This document shows, in pieces, positions 55,373 to 64,000 of a DNA stretch of 64,000 bases. The translations under genes and the position numbers were made by a program. Numbering within the stretch: the first letter of the stretch is position 1; every line of letters begins with the position of its first letter. The notes beneath the pieces are model-generated. The model worked only from the letters and a program-made list of their open reading frames with translations. It searched no databases and was not told where the DNA came from. The stretch is from Prevotella sp. (GTDB lineage Bacteria; Bacteroidota; Bacteroidia; Bacteroidales; Bacteroidaceae): positions 124,001 to 188,000 of the forward strand of contig JAGAON010000007.1 in assembly GCA_017623655.1 (NCBI GenBank), in the 5' to 3' direction.

Positions 55373-57439
55373 TTAACGTACAACACTTCCTACCTTTACC
55401 AACCGAGAGCATATTGCCCCTTCATTCCTTTCAAATATTTCCATCAATTCCTCAATGCTTTTGCCTTCAGAATAAAATTGTTTTAGACGATTATCATCAT
55501 CATCTGTCCATGGAGTATATGCTTTTGCGTGAGATTGTTTTTGTTTAGCTATGTAAGACAATATATTTGCTCTTTTGTTCTTCGGAAGTTTCTCTTTCTG
55601 TGTATTCAAGACTTCTTTTTGGACATACTCCTTGATAACAGCAATAAACTGTTTACCATAAACATTACGTTTATGCTCACCTATACCAAAAATGTTCCCA
55701 ATATCGTGAAGTGTAGTCGGACGTTCTCTGGTTAGTTCATGGAGCGATTTGTCAGACATTACAATATATGCAGGCCAATTGTTTGCATCAGCTATTTGCT
55801 TACGCAATTCACGCAAACGTTCAAAAAGTTTTTTATCCTCACTGGCATCATCACGATTGGGATTCGACTCTGTCAAAGTATCTCGTAGAGCAACTTTTCT
55901 ACGCACTTTCACTCGCAAATCCTCACGCACAATTACTGCCAATTCAGCTTTCTTCCTACCATACAGGACATCTTTTCCCAATTCAGTAAGTTTCAAATGT
56001 CTGTCCTCATTATAAGCAATCTCTATAAATCCCATTTGCAACATCTGCAAAAGATAGTCCTGCCAATCACGAATAGAAAGATCGCGTCCTACGCCAAAGG
56101 TTTTCAAATTTTGATAACCTCTCAACGTTATATCACGAGACCAGACTCCCCGCAAAATATCTATTACCATAGTAAAACCTATCTGCTCTCCTGTCCGCAT
56201 CATAGCTGACAATGCTTTTTGTACCAGAATAGTTCCATCAAAATGCTGAGAAGGAGTGCTGCACACATCACAATTACCACAATTACATTCGGTCATCTCA
56301 CCAAAGTAATTTAATAAAATACGCCGACGACAGACTTGGGACTCTGCATATTCCTGTATGCGGTTCAGTTTTTCACGATTGATTTCTTGCTGACCACTTT
56401 CATCTGCAAATTTCCGAAGAGTAATCAAATCTTGTATATTGAAAAACAGTAGTGTTTCCGTTGGCAACCCGTCACGTCCTCCACGACCTATCTCCTGATA
56501 AAAATTCTCTATACTTTTTGGCAAATTGTAGTGAACAACGAAGCGCACATTACTTTTGTCTATTCCCATACCAAAAGCTATTGTCGCTACTACTACATCT
56601 ATTTTGTCTGTGATAAAATTCTCTTGAACCCGGTGACGTTCCTCCATGTTCAACCCGGCATGATAAACACCGACAGGAACTCCATTCTTACGTAGTTTTT
56701 CGGCAAGTTGTTCCGTTGTCTTGCGTGCAAGACAGTATATAATACCACTCTCATGTGGATGACGCTCTATAATCTTTATTATAGCTCGCATCTTATCATT
56801 GGCGGAATAACCACACTTCACACTTAGGCTAAGATTTGGGCGATCGAACGAACTGATAAATACCTGCGGATCATGCAACCGCAATCGTTCCAATATATCT
56901 TCTTTTGTTATTTTATCAGCCGTTGCTGTTAATGCCATAATAGGAACATTGGGGAATTGGTCACGCAATGTTCCCAATTGGGTATATTCTGGTCGAAAAT
57001 CATGCCCCCACTGTGAAATACAATGCGCCTCATCAATAGCAAAGAGTGACACCCGTAAACATTGCGAAATCCAATGTATTTCTGTCATAAGACGTTCCGG
57101 CGATATATACAACAGTTTTAATTCTCCTCGCAAACATTTGTCTTGTATAATACGATTTTCTGACTCTGCATTACCACTATTCAATGCCTCTGCAGGAATT
57201 CCATTTGCACGCAAAGTTTCTACCTGATCTCTCATTAAAGATATAAGTGGCGAAACTACGATAGCTGTGCCTTCCATCATTAATGCCGGTATCTGAAAAC
57301 ATATAGATTTACCGCCGCCAGTAGGCATTAATACAAGAGAATCTTTGCACTGAAGCACATTTTGGATAATCTCTTCCTGCATGGGACGGAAGGAATCATA
57401 TCCGTAATATGATTTAAGCGTTTGCCTTAGTGTTTTCAT
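55373..57439 (-). CDS. recQ: ATP-dependent DNA helicase RecQ
   Basis: 688 residues. Motifs: [18 protein letters not shown] (Walker A), [31 protein letters not shown] and the arginine-finger region [17 protein letters not shown]. The RecQ-C zinc site is [20 protein letters not shown] followed by CDVC, then an RQC winged helix and an HRDC domain ([20 protein letters not shown]). An added C-terminal helix-turn-helix-like segment ([20 protein letters not shown]) follows. Unwinds DNA 3' to 5' in recombination and repair. AT-rich compared with neighbours. The next gene, a HelD-like helicase, starts 14 bases after its stop. Confidence 0.95.
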   Translation of the reverse strand: MKTLRQTLKSYYGYDSFRPMQEEIIQNVLQCKDSLVLMPTGGGKSICFQIPALMMEGTAIVVSPLISLMRDQVETLRANGIPAEALNSGNAESENRIIQDKCLRGELKLLYISPERLMTEIHWISQCLRVSLFAIDEAHCISQWGHDFRPEYTQLGTLRDQFPNVPIMALTATADKITKEDILERLRLHDPQVFISSFDRPNLSLSVKCGYSANDKMRAIIKIIERHPHESGIIYCLARKTTEQLAEKLRKNGVPVGVYHAGLNMEERHRVQENFITDKIDVVVATIAFGMGIDKSNVRFVVHYNLPKSIENFYQEIGRGGRDGLPTETLLFFNIQDLITLRKFADESGQQEINREKLNRIQEYAESQVCRRRILLNYFGEMTECNCGNCDVCSTPSQHFDGTILVQKALSAMMRTGEQIGFTMVIDILRGVWSRDITLRGYQNLKTFGVGRDLSIRDWQDYLLQMLQMGFIEIAYNEDRHLKLTELGKDVLYGRKKAELAVIVREDLRVKVRRKVALRDTLTESNPNRDDASEDKKLFERLRELRKQIADANNWPAYIVMSDKSLHELTRERPTTLHDIGNIFGIGEHKRNVYGKQFIAVIKEYVQKEVLNTQKEKLPKNKRANILSYIAKQKQSHAKAYTPWTDDDDNRLKQFYSEGKSIEELMEIFERNEGAICSRLVKVGSVVR

Positions 57440-57570
57440 TCTTCTACATGCTGTTTATTTGGTATTACCCAACAGATTTATCGAACTAGTCGTACATATC
57501 CTTGTTCTGTCGCTTTCATCCGAATGGCATTTTTATCTGCTATTCTATTGTTTAAGTCTTTGTTTCGTTG

Positions 57571-57578
57571 CAAATATA
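57571..57578 (-). promoter_or_regulatory. recQ operon promoter (-7 box)
   Basis: Minus strand TATATTTG followed by C; leader about 130 nt. Confidence 0.55.
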
Positions 57579-57647
57579 GTGATTTATTTTTAATTAGAAC
57601 TATATCTTACAAAGTTTTTCACTGTGGATTGAAAATTATTACTGCTA

Positions 57648-57688
57648 CAAAACAAAAAGGGACACAGGTATTAATCCTGTGTCCCTTT
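57648..57688 (-). terminator. rpoC terminator
   Basis: Minus strand: AAAGGGACACAGG pairs with CCTGTGTCCCTTT, followed by TTGTTTTG. Lies 27 bases past the rpoC stop. Confidence 0.9.
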
Positions 57689-57714
57689 GACTGTTATTCT
57701 AATGAGCATATAGC

Positions 57715-60700
57715 TTAGCTGCGATACTCAAAGACGTTCTGACGGCTCATCTGACGGCGATCCATGTCCTCACGGCTGCCGACGATAATCTTCTCAAATT
57801 CACGCTGACCTGTGCCAGCCGGTATGAGGTGACCGCAGATTACGTTTTCCTTCATGCCTTGGAGCGCATCGCTCTTGCGACGGATGGCTGCCTCGTTGAG
57901 TACCTTCGTGGTTTCCTGGAAGGATGCGGCAGACATGAAGCTCTTGGTATGAAGAGCCGCACGGGTGATACCCTGCAATATCTGTGTGGATGTGGCAGGG
58001 ACTGCATCGCGTACTTCAACGAGTTTTTGGTCACGACGTTTGAGGAGCGAGTTCTCGTCACGCAACTTGCGGGCTGTAACAATCTGACCTTTGTGGAGGT
58101 TCTCTGAATCGCCTGCATCGGTAACGACTTTCTTTCCCCAAATGCGGTCGTTCTCTTCCGCAAAGTCGAGCTTGTCAACTACATCGCTTTCAAGGAAACT
58201 GGTGTCGCCCGGATCATTGATCTGCACCTTACGCATCATCTGGCGGACGATAATCTCGAAGTGCTTATCGTTAATCTTCACACCTTGCAGGCGGTAAACG
58301 TCCTGTACTTCGTTGACGATGTACTCCTGCACAGCGGTGAGACCCTTGATGGCAAGAATATCGTTAGGTGTGATGACACCGGCAGAAAGTGGTGTGCCTG
58401 CACGTACAGCATCGTGTTCCTGCACAAGCAATTGCTTTGACAGTGGCACGAGGTATTTGCGTTGCTCACCGGTCTTTGACGTGATGGTGATTTCACGGTT
58501 ACCGCGCTTGAGTGCTCCCATCGTCACCTCACCGTCTATCTCGGAGACAACGGCCGGGTTACTTGGGTTACGGGCCTCAAAGAGCTCTGTCACACGCGGC
58601 AGACCACCGGTGATGTCACCTGCACGGCCTACGGTACGTGGTATCTTGACAAGCGTCACACCTGACGGGATTGACGCTCCGTCCTCGACTACTACGTGAC
58701 CATCTACCGGAAGGTTGTAGGTTGCGATGATCTCGCCGTTCTCGTCACAGATGTTACATGTCGGAACCATTGAACGGTCCTTGCTCTCTATGATGATGCG
58801 TTCGGTCATACCCGTGGTTTCGTCGGTCTCGGCCTTATAGGTTGCGCCTTCAACAAAGTCATTGAGGCGTATCTTACCTGCAAATTCCGAAACGATGACG
58901 GCATTGAACGGGTCCCAACGTGCTATGACGTCACCTTTCTTGACATGATCACCGGTCTTGAAGAAGAGTGATGAACCATAAGGTACTGGTACGTTGGAAA
59001 GGGTGATGCCCGTTGTAGGATCAACGAAACGGCACTCGGTAAGACGGCTGACTACCATCTCGCAGTTGACTTCGCTACCCTCGCTGTTATCAACGTACGG
59101 TACGGCACGAAGCTCGTCAAACTCTACTACTGCCTCCGCAGCCTTACAGGTAACGCTGGCATTGGCAGCCGCACCGCCGGCAATACCTCCGGCGTGGAAG
59201 GTACGAAGCGTAAGCTGTGTACCCGGCTCACCGATGGCTTGCGCCGCAATGACGCCGACAGCCTCGCCTTTCTGCACCATGCGCTGGGTGGCAAGGTTAC
59301 GGCCGTAACACTTCTTGCAGACACCATGCTTGGATTCGCAGGTGAGTACAGAGCGTATCTCGACAGTTTCGATGCCTGCGTCCTCTATGGCCTTGGCACG
59401 TGCCTCGTTTATTTCCTCTCCGGCGGGGCAAAGCACCTCGTTGGTATGTGGATTGATAACGTCATGCACGCTTACACGGCCGAGAATACGGTCGTAGAGG
59501 CTGGAGATGACATCATCGCCGTTCTTCAACGCCGAGCAGACAAGACCGCGCAATGTTCCGCAGTCGTCCTCTGTGATAATCACATCATGTGACACATCCA
59601 CAAGACGACGTGTGAGGTAACCGGCATCGGCTGTCTTCATGGCCGTATCGGCAAGTCCCTTACGGGCACCGTGGGAGGCGATGAAGTATTCAAGTACCGA
59701 CATACCTTCCTTGAAGTTGGAAAGGATAGGGTTCTCAATGGTAGGACGTTCATCAGCACCTGCCTTCTGGGGTTTTGACATAAGGCCGCGGATACCGGAG
59801 AGCTGCTTAATCTGATCCTTAGAACCACGGGCACCGGAGTCAAGCATCATGAAGACAGCGTTAAAGCCCTGATCCGCTTCTGTCATTTCCTTCAACAGGA
59901 TATTACCTATATCATTGTTAACGTGGGTCCATGTGTCGATTACCTGGTTGTAACGCTCGGTATCGGTGATGAAGCCCATGTTGTAGTTATCGGTAATCTG
60001 GCGTACTTCCTCGTTACCCTTATTGATAAGTTCTTCCTTCTCCGGCGGAATAATGATGTCGTCAAGGTTGAATGACAGACCTGCAAGGTATGCCATGCGG
60101 TAGCCAAGGTTCTTGATTCCGTCAAGGAACTCACAAGCACGTGCAAAACCGACCACGTTTATCACATTCTGTATGATGTCGCGCAGGGACTTCTTGGAAA
60201 TGATGGTGTTGACATAACCCATCTCATCCGGCACAAGGTCATTCACGATGACACGGCCTACGGAGGTCTCCACCATACGCTTCTGCTTCTCGCCATCAAC
60301 TATGTCATCAACGACTACCTTCACGATGGCATGGAGGTCGCAACGCTTCTCATTGTAAGCGATGATAGCTTCTTCCGGGCCATAGAACGTAAGGCCTTCG
60401 CCTTTCGCTCCCGGGCGTAACTTGGTGATATAGTAAAGACCCAACACCATATCCTGTGAAGGCACGGTGATAGGTGCGCCATTGGCAGGATTAAGGATAT
60501 TGTGGCTTTGAAGCATCAGTAACTGTGCTTCAAGGATTGCCTCGTTTGAGAGCGGGAGGTGTACGGCCATCTGGTCACCGTCGAAGTCGGCGTTGAAAGC
60601 CGTACATGCCAATGGGTGAAGCTGGATAGCCTTGCCTTCTATGAGTTTCGGCTGGAAGGCCTGAATGCCAAGACGGTGCAGTGTAGGAGCACGGTTGAGT

Positions 60701-62043
60701 AGCACGGGGTGTCCCTTCATGACATTTTCAAGGATGTCCCAAATGATTGGCTCACGACGATCTACAATGCGCTTAGCACTCTTTACGGTCTTGACTATGC
60801 CACGCTCTATGAGCTTGCGGATAATGAACGGTTTGTAAAGTTCCGCAGCCATCAGCTTCGGCAGACCGCACTCGCCCATGTTCAACTCCGGACCAACGAC
60901 AATAACGGAACGTGCCGAATAGTCCACACGCTTACCGAGAAGATTCTGACGGAAGCGGCCGGCCTTACCTTTCAGAGAATCGGAAAGGGATTTCAAAGGA
61001 CGGTTGCCCTCACTCTTTACCGCACTGCTCTTACGGGAATTGTCGAAAAGGGAGTCAACAGCCTCTTGGAGCATACGTTTCTCGTTACGGAGGATTACCT
61101 CCGGAGCGTGAATCTCCATAAGGCGCTTCAGACGGTTGTTTCTTATTATGACACGACGGTAAAGGTCGTTGAGGTCTGATGTGGCGAAGCGTCCTCCATC
61201 CAGAGGAACCAGCGGACGAAGCTCCGGCGGAGTGACTGGAAGAATCTTCATTATCATCCACTCCGGACGGTTCTCTGTGCCTTCCGGCCCACGACTGTTA
61301 CGGAATGCCTCTACCACCTGCAAACGTTTCAGAGCCTCAGTCTTACGCTGTACAGAACCTTCTGTGCTGGCCTGGTCGCGCAACTCGTATGAGAGCGTGT
61401 CAAGGTCAAGGTTCTGAAGAAGGATATAAACAGCCTCAGCACCCATTTTGGCAATGAACTTGTTAGGGTCACTGTCGTCAAGGTAATCGTTGTTCGCGTC
61501 AAGACGGTTGTCAACAATGTCGATATATTCCTCTTCTGTAATGAAGTCCAACTTGTGCGAGCCATTAAGGTCTGTACCATCATCGGCCTTCGCTCCCTCG
61601 AGAATACCGGGCTGTATTACGACATACTTTTCATAGTATATGACAGACTCCAGCTTTTTCGTAGGAATGCCGAGAAGATAGCCTATCTTGTTAGGCAGTG
61701 AACGGAAATACCAGATATGTGCAACCGGAACAACGAGTTCTATATGTCCGGAACGCTCACGGCGCACTTTCTTCTCTGTAACCTCCACGCCGCAGCGGTC
61801 GCAGACGATACCCTTGTAGCGGATACGCTTATACTTGCCGCAGGCGCACTCAAAGTCTTTGGTAGGACCGAAGATACGCTCACAGAAGAGACCGTCACGC
61901 TCAGGCTTGTAAGTGCGATAGTTGATAGTCTCCGGCTTTGTAACCTCACCATAAGAATGTTCGAGTATGTCTTCCGGCGATGCCAGGCCGACTGTAATCT
62001 TCGTGAAGTTATTTTTTATCTTGTTGTCTTTCTTGAAAGCCAT
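57715..62043 (-). CDS. rpoC: RNA polymerase beta' subunit
   Basis: 1442 residues, normal for Bacteroidota. N-terminal zinc site ([20 protein letters not shown]), the catalytic motif [16 protein letters not shown] near residue 483 with the three magnesium-binding aspartates, bridge-helix region and the second zinc cluster ([13 protein letters not shown]). Forms the active centre with RpoB. The gap to rpoB is 18 bases, so one operon. It is followed by a terminator and then recQ, not by rpsL as is common. Confidence 0.98.
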   Translation of the reverse strand: MAFKKDNKIKNNFTKITVGLASPEDILEHSYGEVTKPETINYRTYKPERDGLFCERIFGPTKDFECACGKYKRIRYKGIVCDRCGVEVTEKKVRRERSGHIELVVPVAHIWYFRSLPNKIGYLLGIPTKKLESVIYYEKYVVIQPGILEGAKADDGTDLNGSHKLDFITEEEYIDIVDNRLDANNDYLDDSDPNKFIAKMGAEAVYILLQNLDLDTLSYELRDQASTEGSVQRKTEALKRLQVVEAFRNSRGPEGTENRPEWMIMKILPVTPPELRPLVPLDGGRFATSDLNDLYRRVIIRNNRLKRLMEIHAPEVILRNEKRMLQEAVDSLFDNSRKSSAVKSEGNRPLKSLSDSLKGKAGRFRQNLLGKRVDYSARSVIVVGPELNMGECGLPKLMAAELYKPFIIRKLIERGIVKTVKSAKRIVDRREPIIWDILENVMKGHPVLLNRAPTLHRLGIQAFQPKLIEGKAIQLHPLACTAFNADFDGDQMAVHLPLSNEAILEAQLLMLQSHNILNPANGAPITVPSQDMVLGLYYITKLRPGAKGEGLTFYGPEEAIIAYNEKRCDLHAIVKVVVDDIVDGEKQKRMVETSVGRVIVNDLVPDEMGYVNTIISKKSLRDIIQNVINVVGFARACEFLDGIKNLGYRMAYLAGLSFNLDDIIIPPEKEELINKGNEEVRQITDNYNMGFITDTERYNQVIDTWTHVNNDIGNILLKEMTEADQGFNAVFMMLDSGARGSKDQIKQLSGIRGLMSKPQKAGADERPTIENPILSNFKEGMSVLEYFIASHGARKGLADTAMKTADAGYLTRRLVDVSHDVIITEDDCGTLRGLVCSALKNGDDVISSLYDRILGRVSVHDVINPHTNEVLCPAGEEINEARAKAIEDAGIETVEIRSVLTCESKHGVCKKCYGRNLATQRMVQKGEAVGVIAAQAIGEPGTQLTLRTFHAGGIAGGAAANASVTCKAAEAVVEFDELRAVPYVDNSEGSEVNCEMVVSRLTECRFVDPTTGITLSNVPVPYGSSLFFKTGDHVKKGDVIARWDPFNAVIVSEFAGKIRLNDFVEGATYKAETDETTGMTERIIIESKDRSMVPTCNICDENGEIIATYNLPVDGHVVVEDGASIPSGVTLVKIPRTVGRAGDITGGLPRVTELFEARNPSNPAVVSEIDGEVTMGALKRGNREITITSKTGEQRKYLVPLSKQLLVQEHDAVRAGTPLSAGVITPNDILAIKGLTAVQEYIVNEVQDVYRLQGVKINDKHFEIIVRQMMRKVQINDPGDTSFLESDVVDKLDFAEENDRIWGKKVVTDAGDSENLHKGQIVTARKLRDENSLLKRRDQKLVEVRDAVPATSTQILQGITRAALHTKSFMSAASFQETTKVLNEAAIRRKSDALQGMKENVICGHLIPAGTGQREFEKIIVGSREDMDRRQMSRQNVFEYRS

Positions 62044-62061
62044 AGTTTTCGTTATTTATGA

Positions 62062-64000
62062 TTAATCAAGCTTTATGCTGAGACCCAAACCACGAAGCTC
62101 GTGCAGCAGCACATTGAGAGATTCCGGTATGCCCGGTGTAGGCATGGAGTCGCCTTTGACGATTGCCTCGTAACTCTTGGAACGTCCCGTAACATCGTCA
62201 GACTTGACGGTAAGGATTTCCTGAAGCACGTGGCTGGCACCGAATGCCTCGATGGCCCACACCTCCATCTCTCCGAAACGCTGACCGCCAAACTGTGCTT
62301 TACCACCAAGCGGCTGCTGCGTAATGAGAGAGTAAGGACCGATGGAACGAGCGTGCATCTTGTCCTCTACCATGTGGCCGAGTTTCAAGAAGTATGTGAC
62401 ACCCACCGTTGCAGGCTGGTCAAAACGCTCACCGGTCTCACCATCATAAAGGTGTGTGGAGCACAGGCGCGGCAAACCGGCCTTGTCCGTCCACTCCGAG
62501 AGGTCTTCAAGTTTAGCGCCATCAAAGATTGGCGTGGAGAACTTAACACCCAACTTACGTCCGGCAGCACCGAGGATGGCCTCGAATATCTGGCCAAGGT
62601 TCATACGTGAAGGCACGCCAAGAGGGTTAAGCACCAAATCCACGGGACGGCCATCTTCAAGGAACGGCATGTCTTCCTGACGAACAACCTTTGACACAAT
62701 GCCCTTGTTACCGTGACGGCCGGCAAGTTTATCACCTACACCGATCTTACGTTTCTTGGCGATATATACCTTTGCCATCTGCAATACGCCGGAAGGAAGG
62801 TCGTCACCGATTGTGATGGCGAACTTACGGCGCTTCAGCTCTGCGTCAAGCAGCTTGTACTTGCGGATATAATTCATGATAAGCATCTTGATAAGCTTAT
62901 CCGTATGCTCGTCACCGGTCCAATTGCCTGACTGTACTCCGTCATATTCGAGGTTTGCAAGCATGGCGGCGGTGAACTTGCTGCCTTTCGTTATTACCTC
63001 CGCTCCTGTATAGTCCGTAACGCCGGCACATGTCTTGCCCTCGGTAAGGGTAAGGAGCTTGTCAACAAGGATTTCTTTCAGATCCTTGCCTTTTGCCTCG
63101 TATTCCTCGTCTATCTTTGCAAGGATTACCTTGTCCTGTTTCTTTGACTCACGTGTCTTGACGGCACGGGCAAAGAGTTTCTTGTCTATCACGACACCGG
63201 ACAAAGAAGGATTGGCTTTCAAGGAAGAGTCTTTCACGTCACCGGCCTTGTCGCCGAATATGGCACGCAGCAACTTCTCTTCCGGTGAAGGATCGCTCTC
63301 ACCCTTTGGCGAAATCTTGCCTATCATTATGTCACCCGGCTCAACGCGGGCACCGAGACGTATTATACCGTTTTCGTCCAAATCCCTTGTGGCATCCTCC
63401 GATACATTCGGTATGTCAGATGTCAGTTCCTCCATGCCACGCTTTGTCTCGCGGACATCAAGGGAGTACTCATCCACATGAACTGACGTGAGAACGTCAT
63501 CACGGACAATGCGCTCTGACAATACGATAGCGTCCTCATAGTTGTAGCCCTTCCATGGCATATAAGCCACAAGGAGGTTACGGCCGAGAGCCAACTCGCC
63601 ATTCTCCGTGGCATAACCTTCCGTGAGAATATCACCGGCCTTAACACGCTGGCCTTTGTCGCAAATCGGACGGAGGTCAATGGTCATGTTCTGGTTGGTA
63701 CGACGGAACTTGGGAATACGGTATTCCTTTATGGCAGGCTCAAAACTTACGAACTCCTCATCCTCTGTGCGGTCATAGAGAATACGGATGGTCGTAGCGT
63801 CAACATATTCTATGATACCGTCACCTTCCGCCGTTATCATAGTACGTGAGTCCTCACATACCTGACGCTCCAAGCCTGTACCGACAATAGGCGCGTCATT
63901 GTGAAGCAGCGGTACTGCCTGACGCATCATGTTACATCCCATCAACGCACGGTGACCGTCATCATGCTCAAGGAACGGAATAAGACCGGCGGAAACAGAA
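62062..64000 (-). CDS. rpoB: RNA polymerase beta subunit, C-terminal part (truncated by window edge)
   Basis: 646 codons are visible; the frame is open to base 63999, reading [20 protein letters not shown] at the edge, so the N-terminal half lies outside. Conserved parts: [20 protein letters not shown] (rifampicin-region-downstream, catalytic lysines), [14 protein letters not shown] and [18 protein letters not shown]. The region corresponding to rifampicin cluster I is outside the window. No frameshift. Confidence 0.98.
   Translation of the reverse strand, partial: SVSAGLIPFLEHDDGHRALMGCNMMRQAVPLLHNDAPIVGTGLERQVCEDSRTMITAEGDGIIEYVDATTIRILYDRTEDEEFVSFEPAIKEYRIPKFRRTNQNMTIDLRPICDKGQRVKAGDILTEGYATENGELALGRNLLVAYMPWKGYNYEDAIVLSERIVRDDVLTSVHVDEYSLDVRETKRGMEELTSDIPNVSEDATRDLDENGIIRLGARVEPGDIMIGKISPKGESDPSPEEKLLRAIFGDKAGDVKDSSLKANPSLSGVVIDKKLFARAVKTRESKKQDKVILAKIDEEYEAKGKDLKEILVDKLLTLTEGKTCAGVTDYTGAEVITKGSKFTAAMLANLEYDGVQSGNWTGDEHTDKLIKMLIMNYIRKYKLLDAELKRRKFAITIGDDLPSGVLQMAKVYIAKKRKIGVGDKLAGRHGNKGIVSKVVRQEDMPFLEDGRPVDLVLNPLGVPSRMNLGQIFEAILGAAGRKLGVKFSTPIFDGAKLEDLSEWTDKAGLPRLCSTHLYDGETGERFDQPATVGVTYFLKLGHMVEDKMHARSIGPYSLITQQPLGGKAQFGGQRFGEMEVWAIEAFGASHVLQEILTVKSDDVTGRSKSYEAIVKGDSMPTPGIPESLNVLLHELRGLGLSIKLD

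Overview
The window looks like chromosome of a gut- or oral-type Bacteroidota, most likely Prevotellaceae. Supporting signs: (i) most recognisable promoters carry the Bacteroidota -7 box TAnnTTTG(C), often with a TTTG box about 19-22 bp upstream; (ii) the family content is typical of the group (fused SecDF, TonB-dependent receptor with surface lipoprotein, C10 interpain-like cysteine protease, GH31/GH3/CE8 enzymes for plant polysaccharides, korAB ferredoxin oxidoreductase); (iii) the thiamine operon has the Bacteroidota gene set under a TPP riboswitch. The species is an inference; no rRNA or tRNA gene was recognised here. Layout, left to right. 1-4.0 kb: end of a C_GCAxxG_C_C protein, then korA and korB (2-oxoacid:ferredoxin oxidoreductase) with a DUF559 nuclease gene inserted between them. 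4.7-8.0 kb: an acyl-ACP synthetase/ACP/acyltransferase fusion and a small secreted protein. 8.2-15.8 kb (minus): secDF, a 33-codon membrane-peptide gene with its own operator-like palindrome, and rpsJ, fusA, rpsG, rpsL. 16.3-21.4 kb (minus): TonB receptor, beta-helix lipoprotein and secreted phosphatase-like operon. 21.7-27.1 kb: GH31 and GH3 glycosidases. 27.2-32.8 kb: AAA/DUF4143 ATPase, FprA flavoprotein, SpoU methyltransferase, and an ECF sigma / membrane protein / CpxP-like operon. 33.1-41.7 kb: C10 protease, glyA, map, tsaD, cinA, two secreted TonB-C-domain proteins. 42.2-50.8 kb (minus): pectinesterase and the full thi operon (thiS, thiE, thiG, thiC, thiF, thiH, a second thiE-like gene, thiD). 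51.5-57.4 kb (minus): PEGA/TonB-C protein, then AT-rich HelD-like helicase and recQ. 57.7-64 kb (minus): rpoC and the C-terminal part of rpoB. The most unusual content is intergenic. At least five families of structured repeats fill the gaps: seven arrays (A) of exactly four 22-nt monomers whose 14-nt cores occur in either orientation; five double-hairpin elements (B) and two related ones (C); long-armed inverted repeats (D, E) of about 230-330 bp; and inverted pairs of GC-rich REP-like palindromes (F), one pair flanking the DUF559 gene inside korAB and another pair, without a gene, exactly filling the thiS-thiE gap. Part of one F palindrome is translated as residues 8-18 of KorB. The REP/DUF559 arrangement resembles, by analogy only, REP/RAYT systems. 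Together with the 22-nt arrays it is the best candidate here for an undescribed system.
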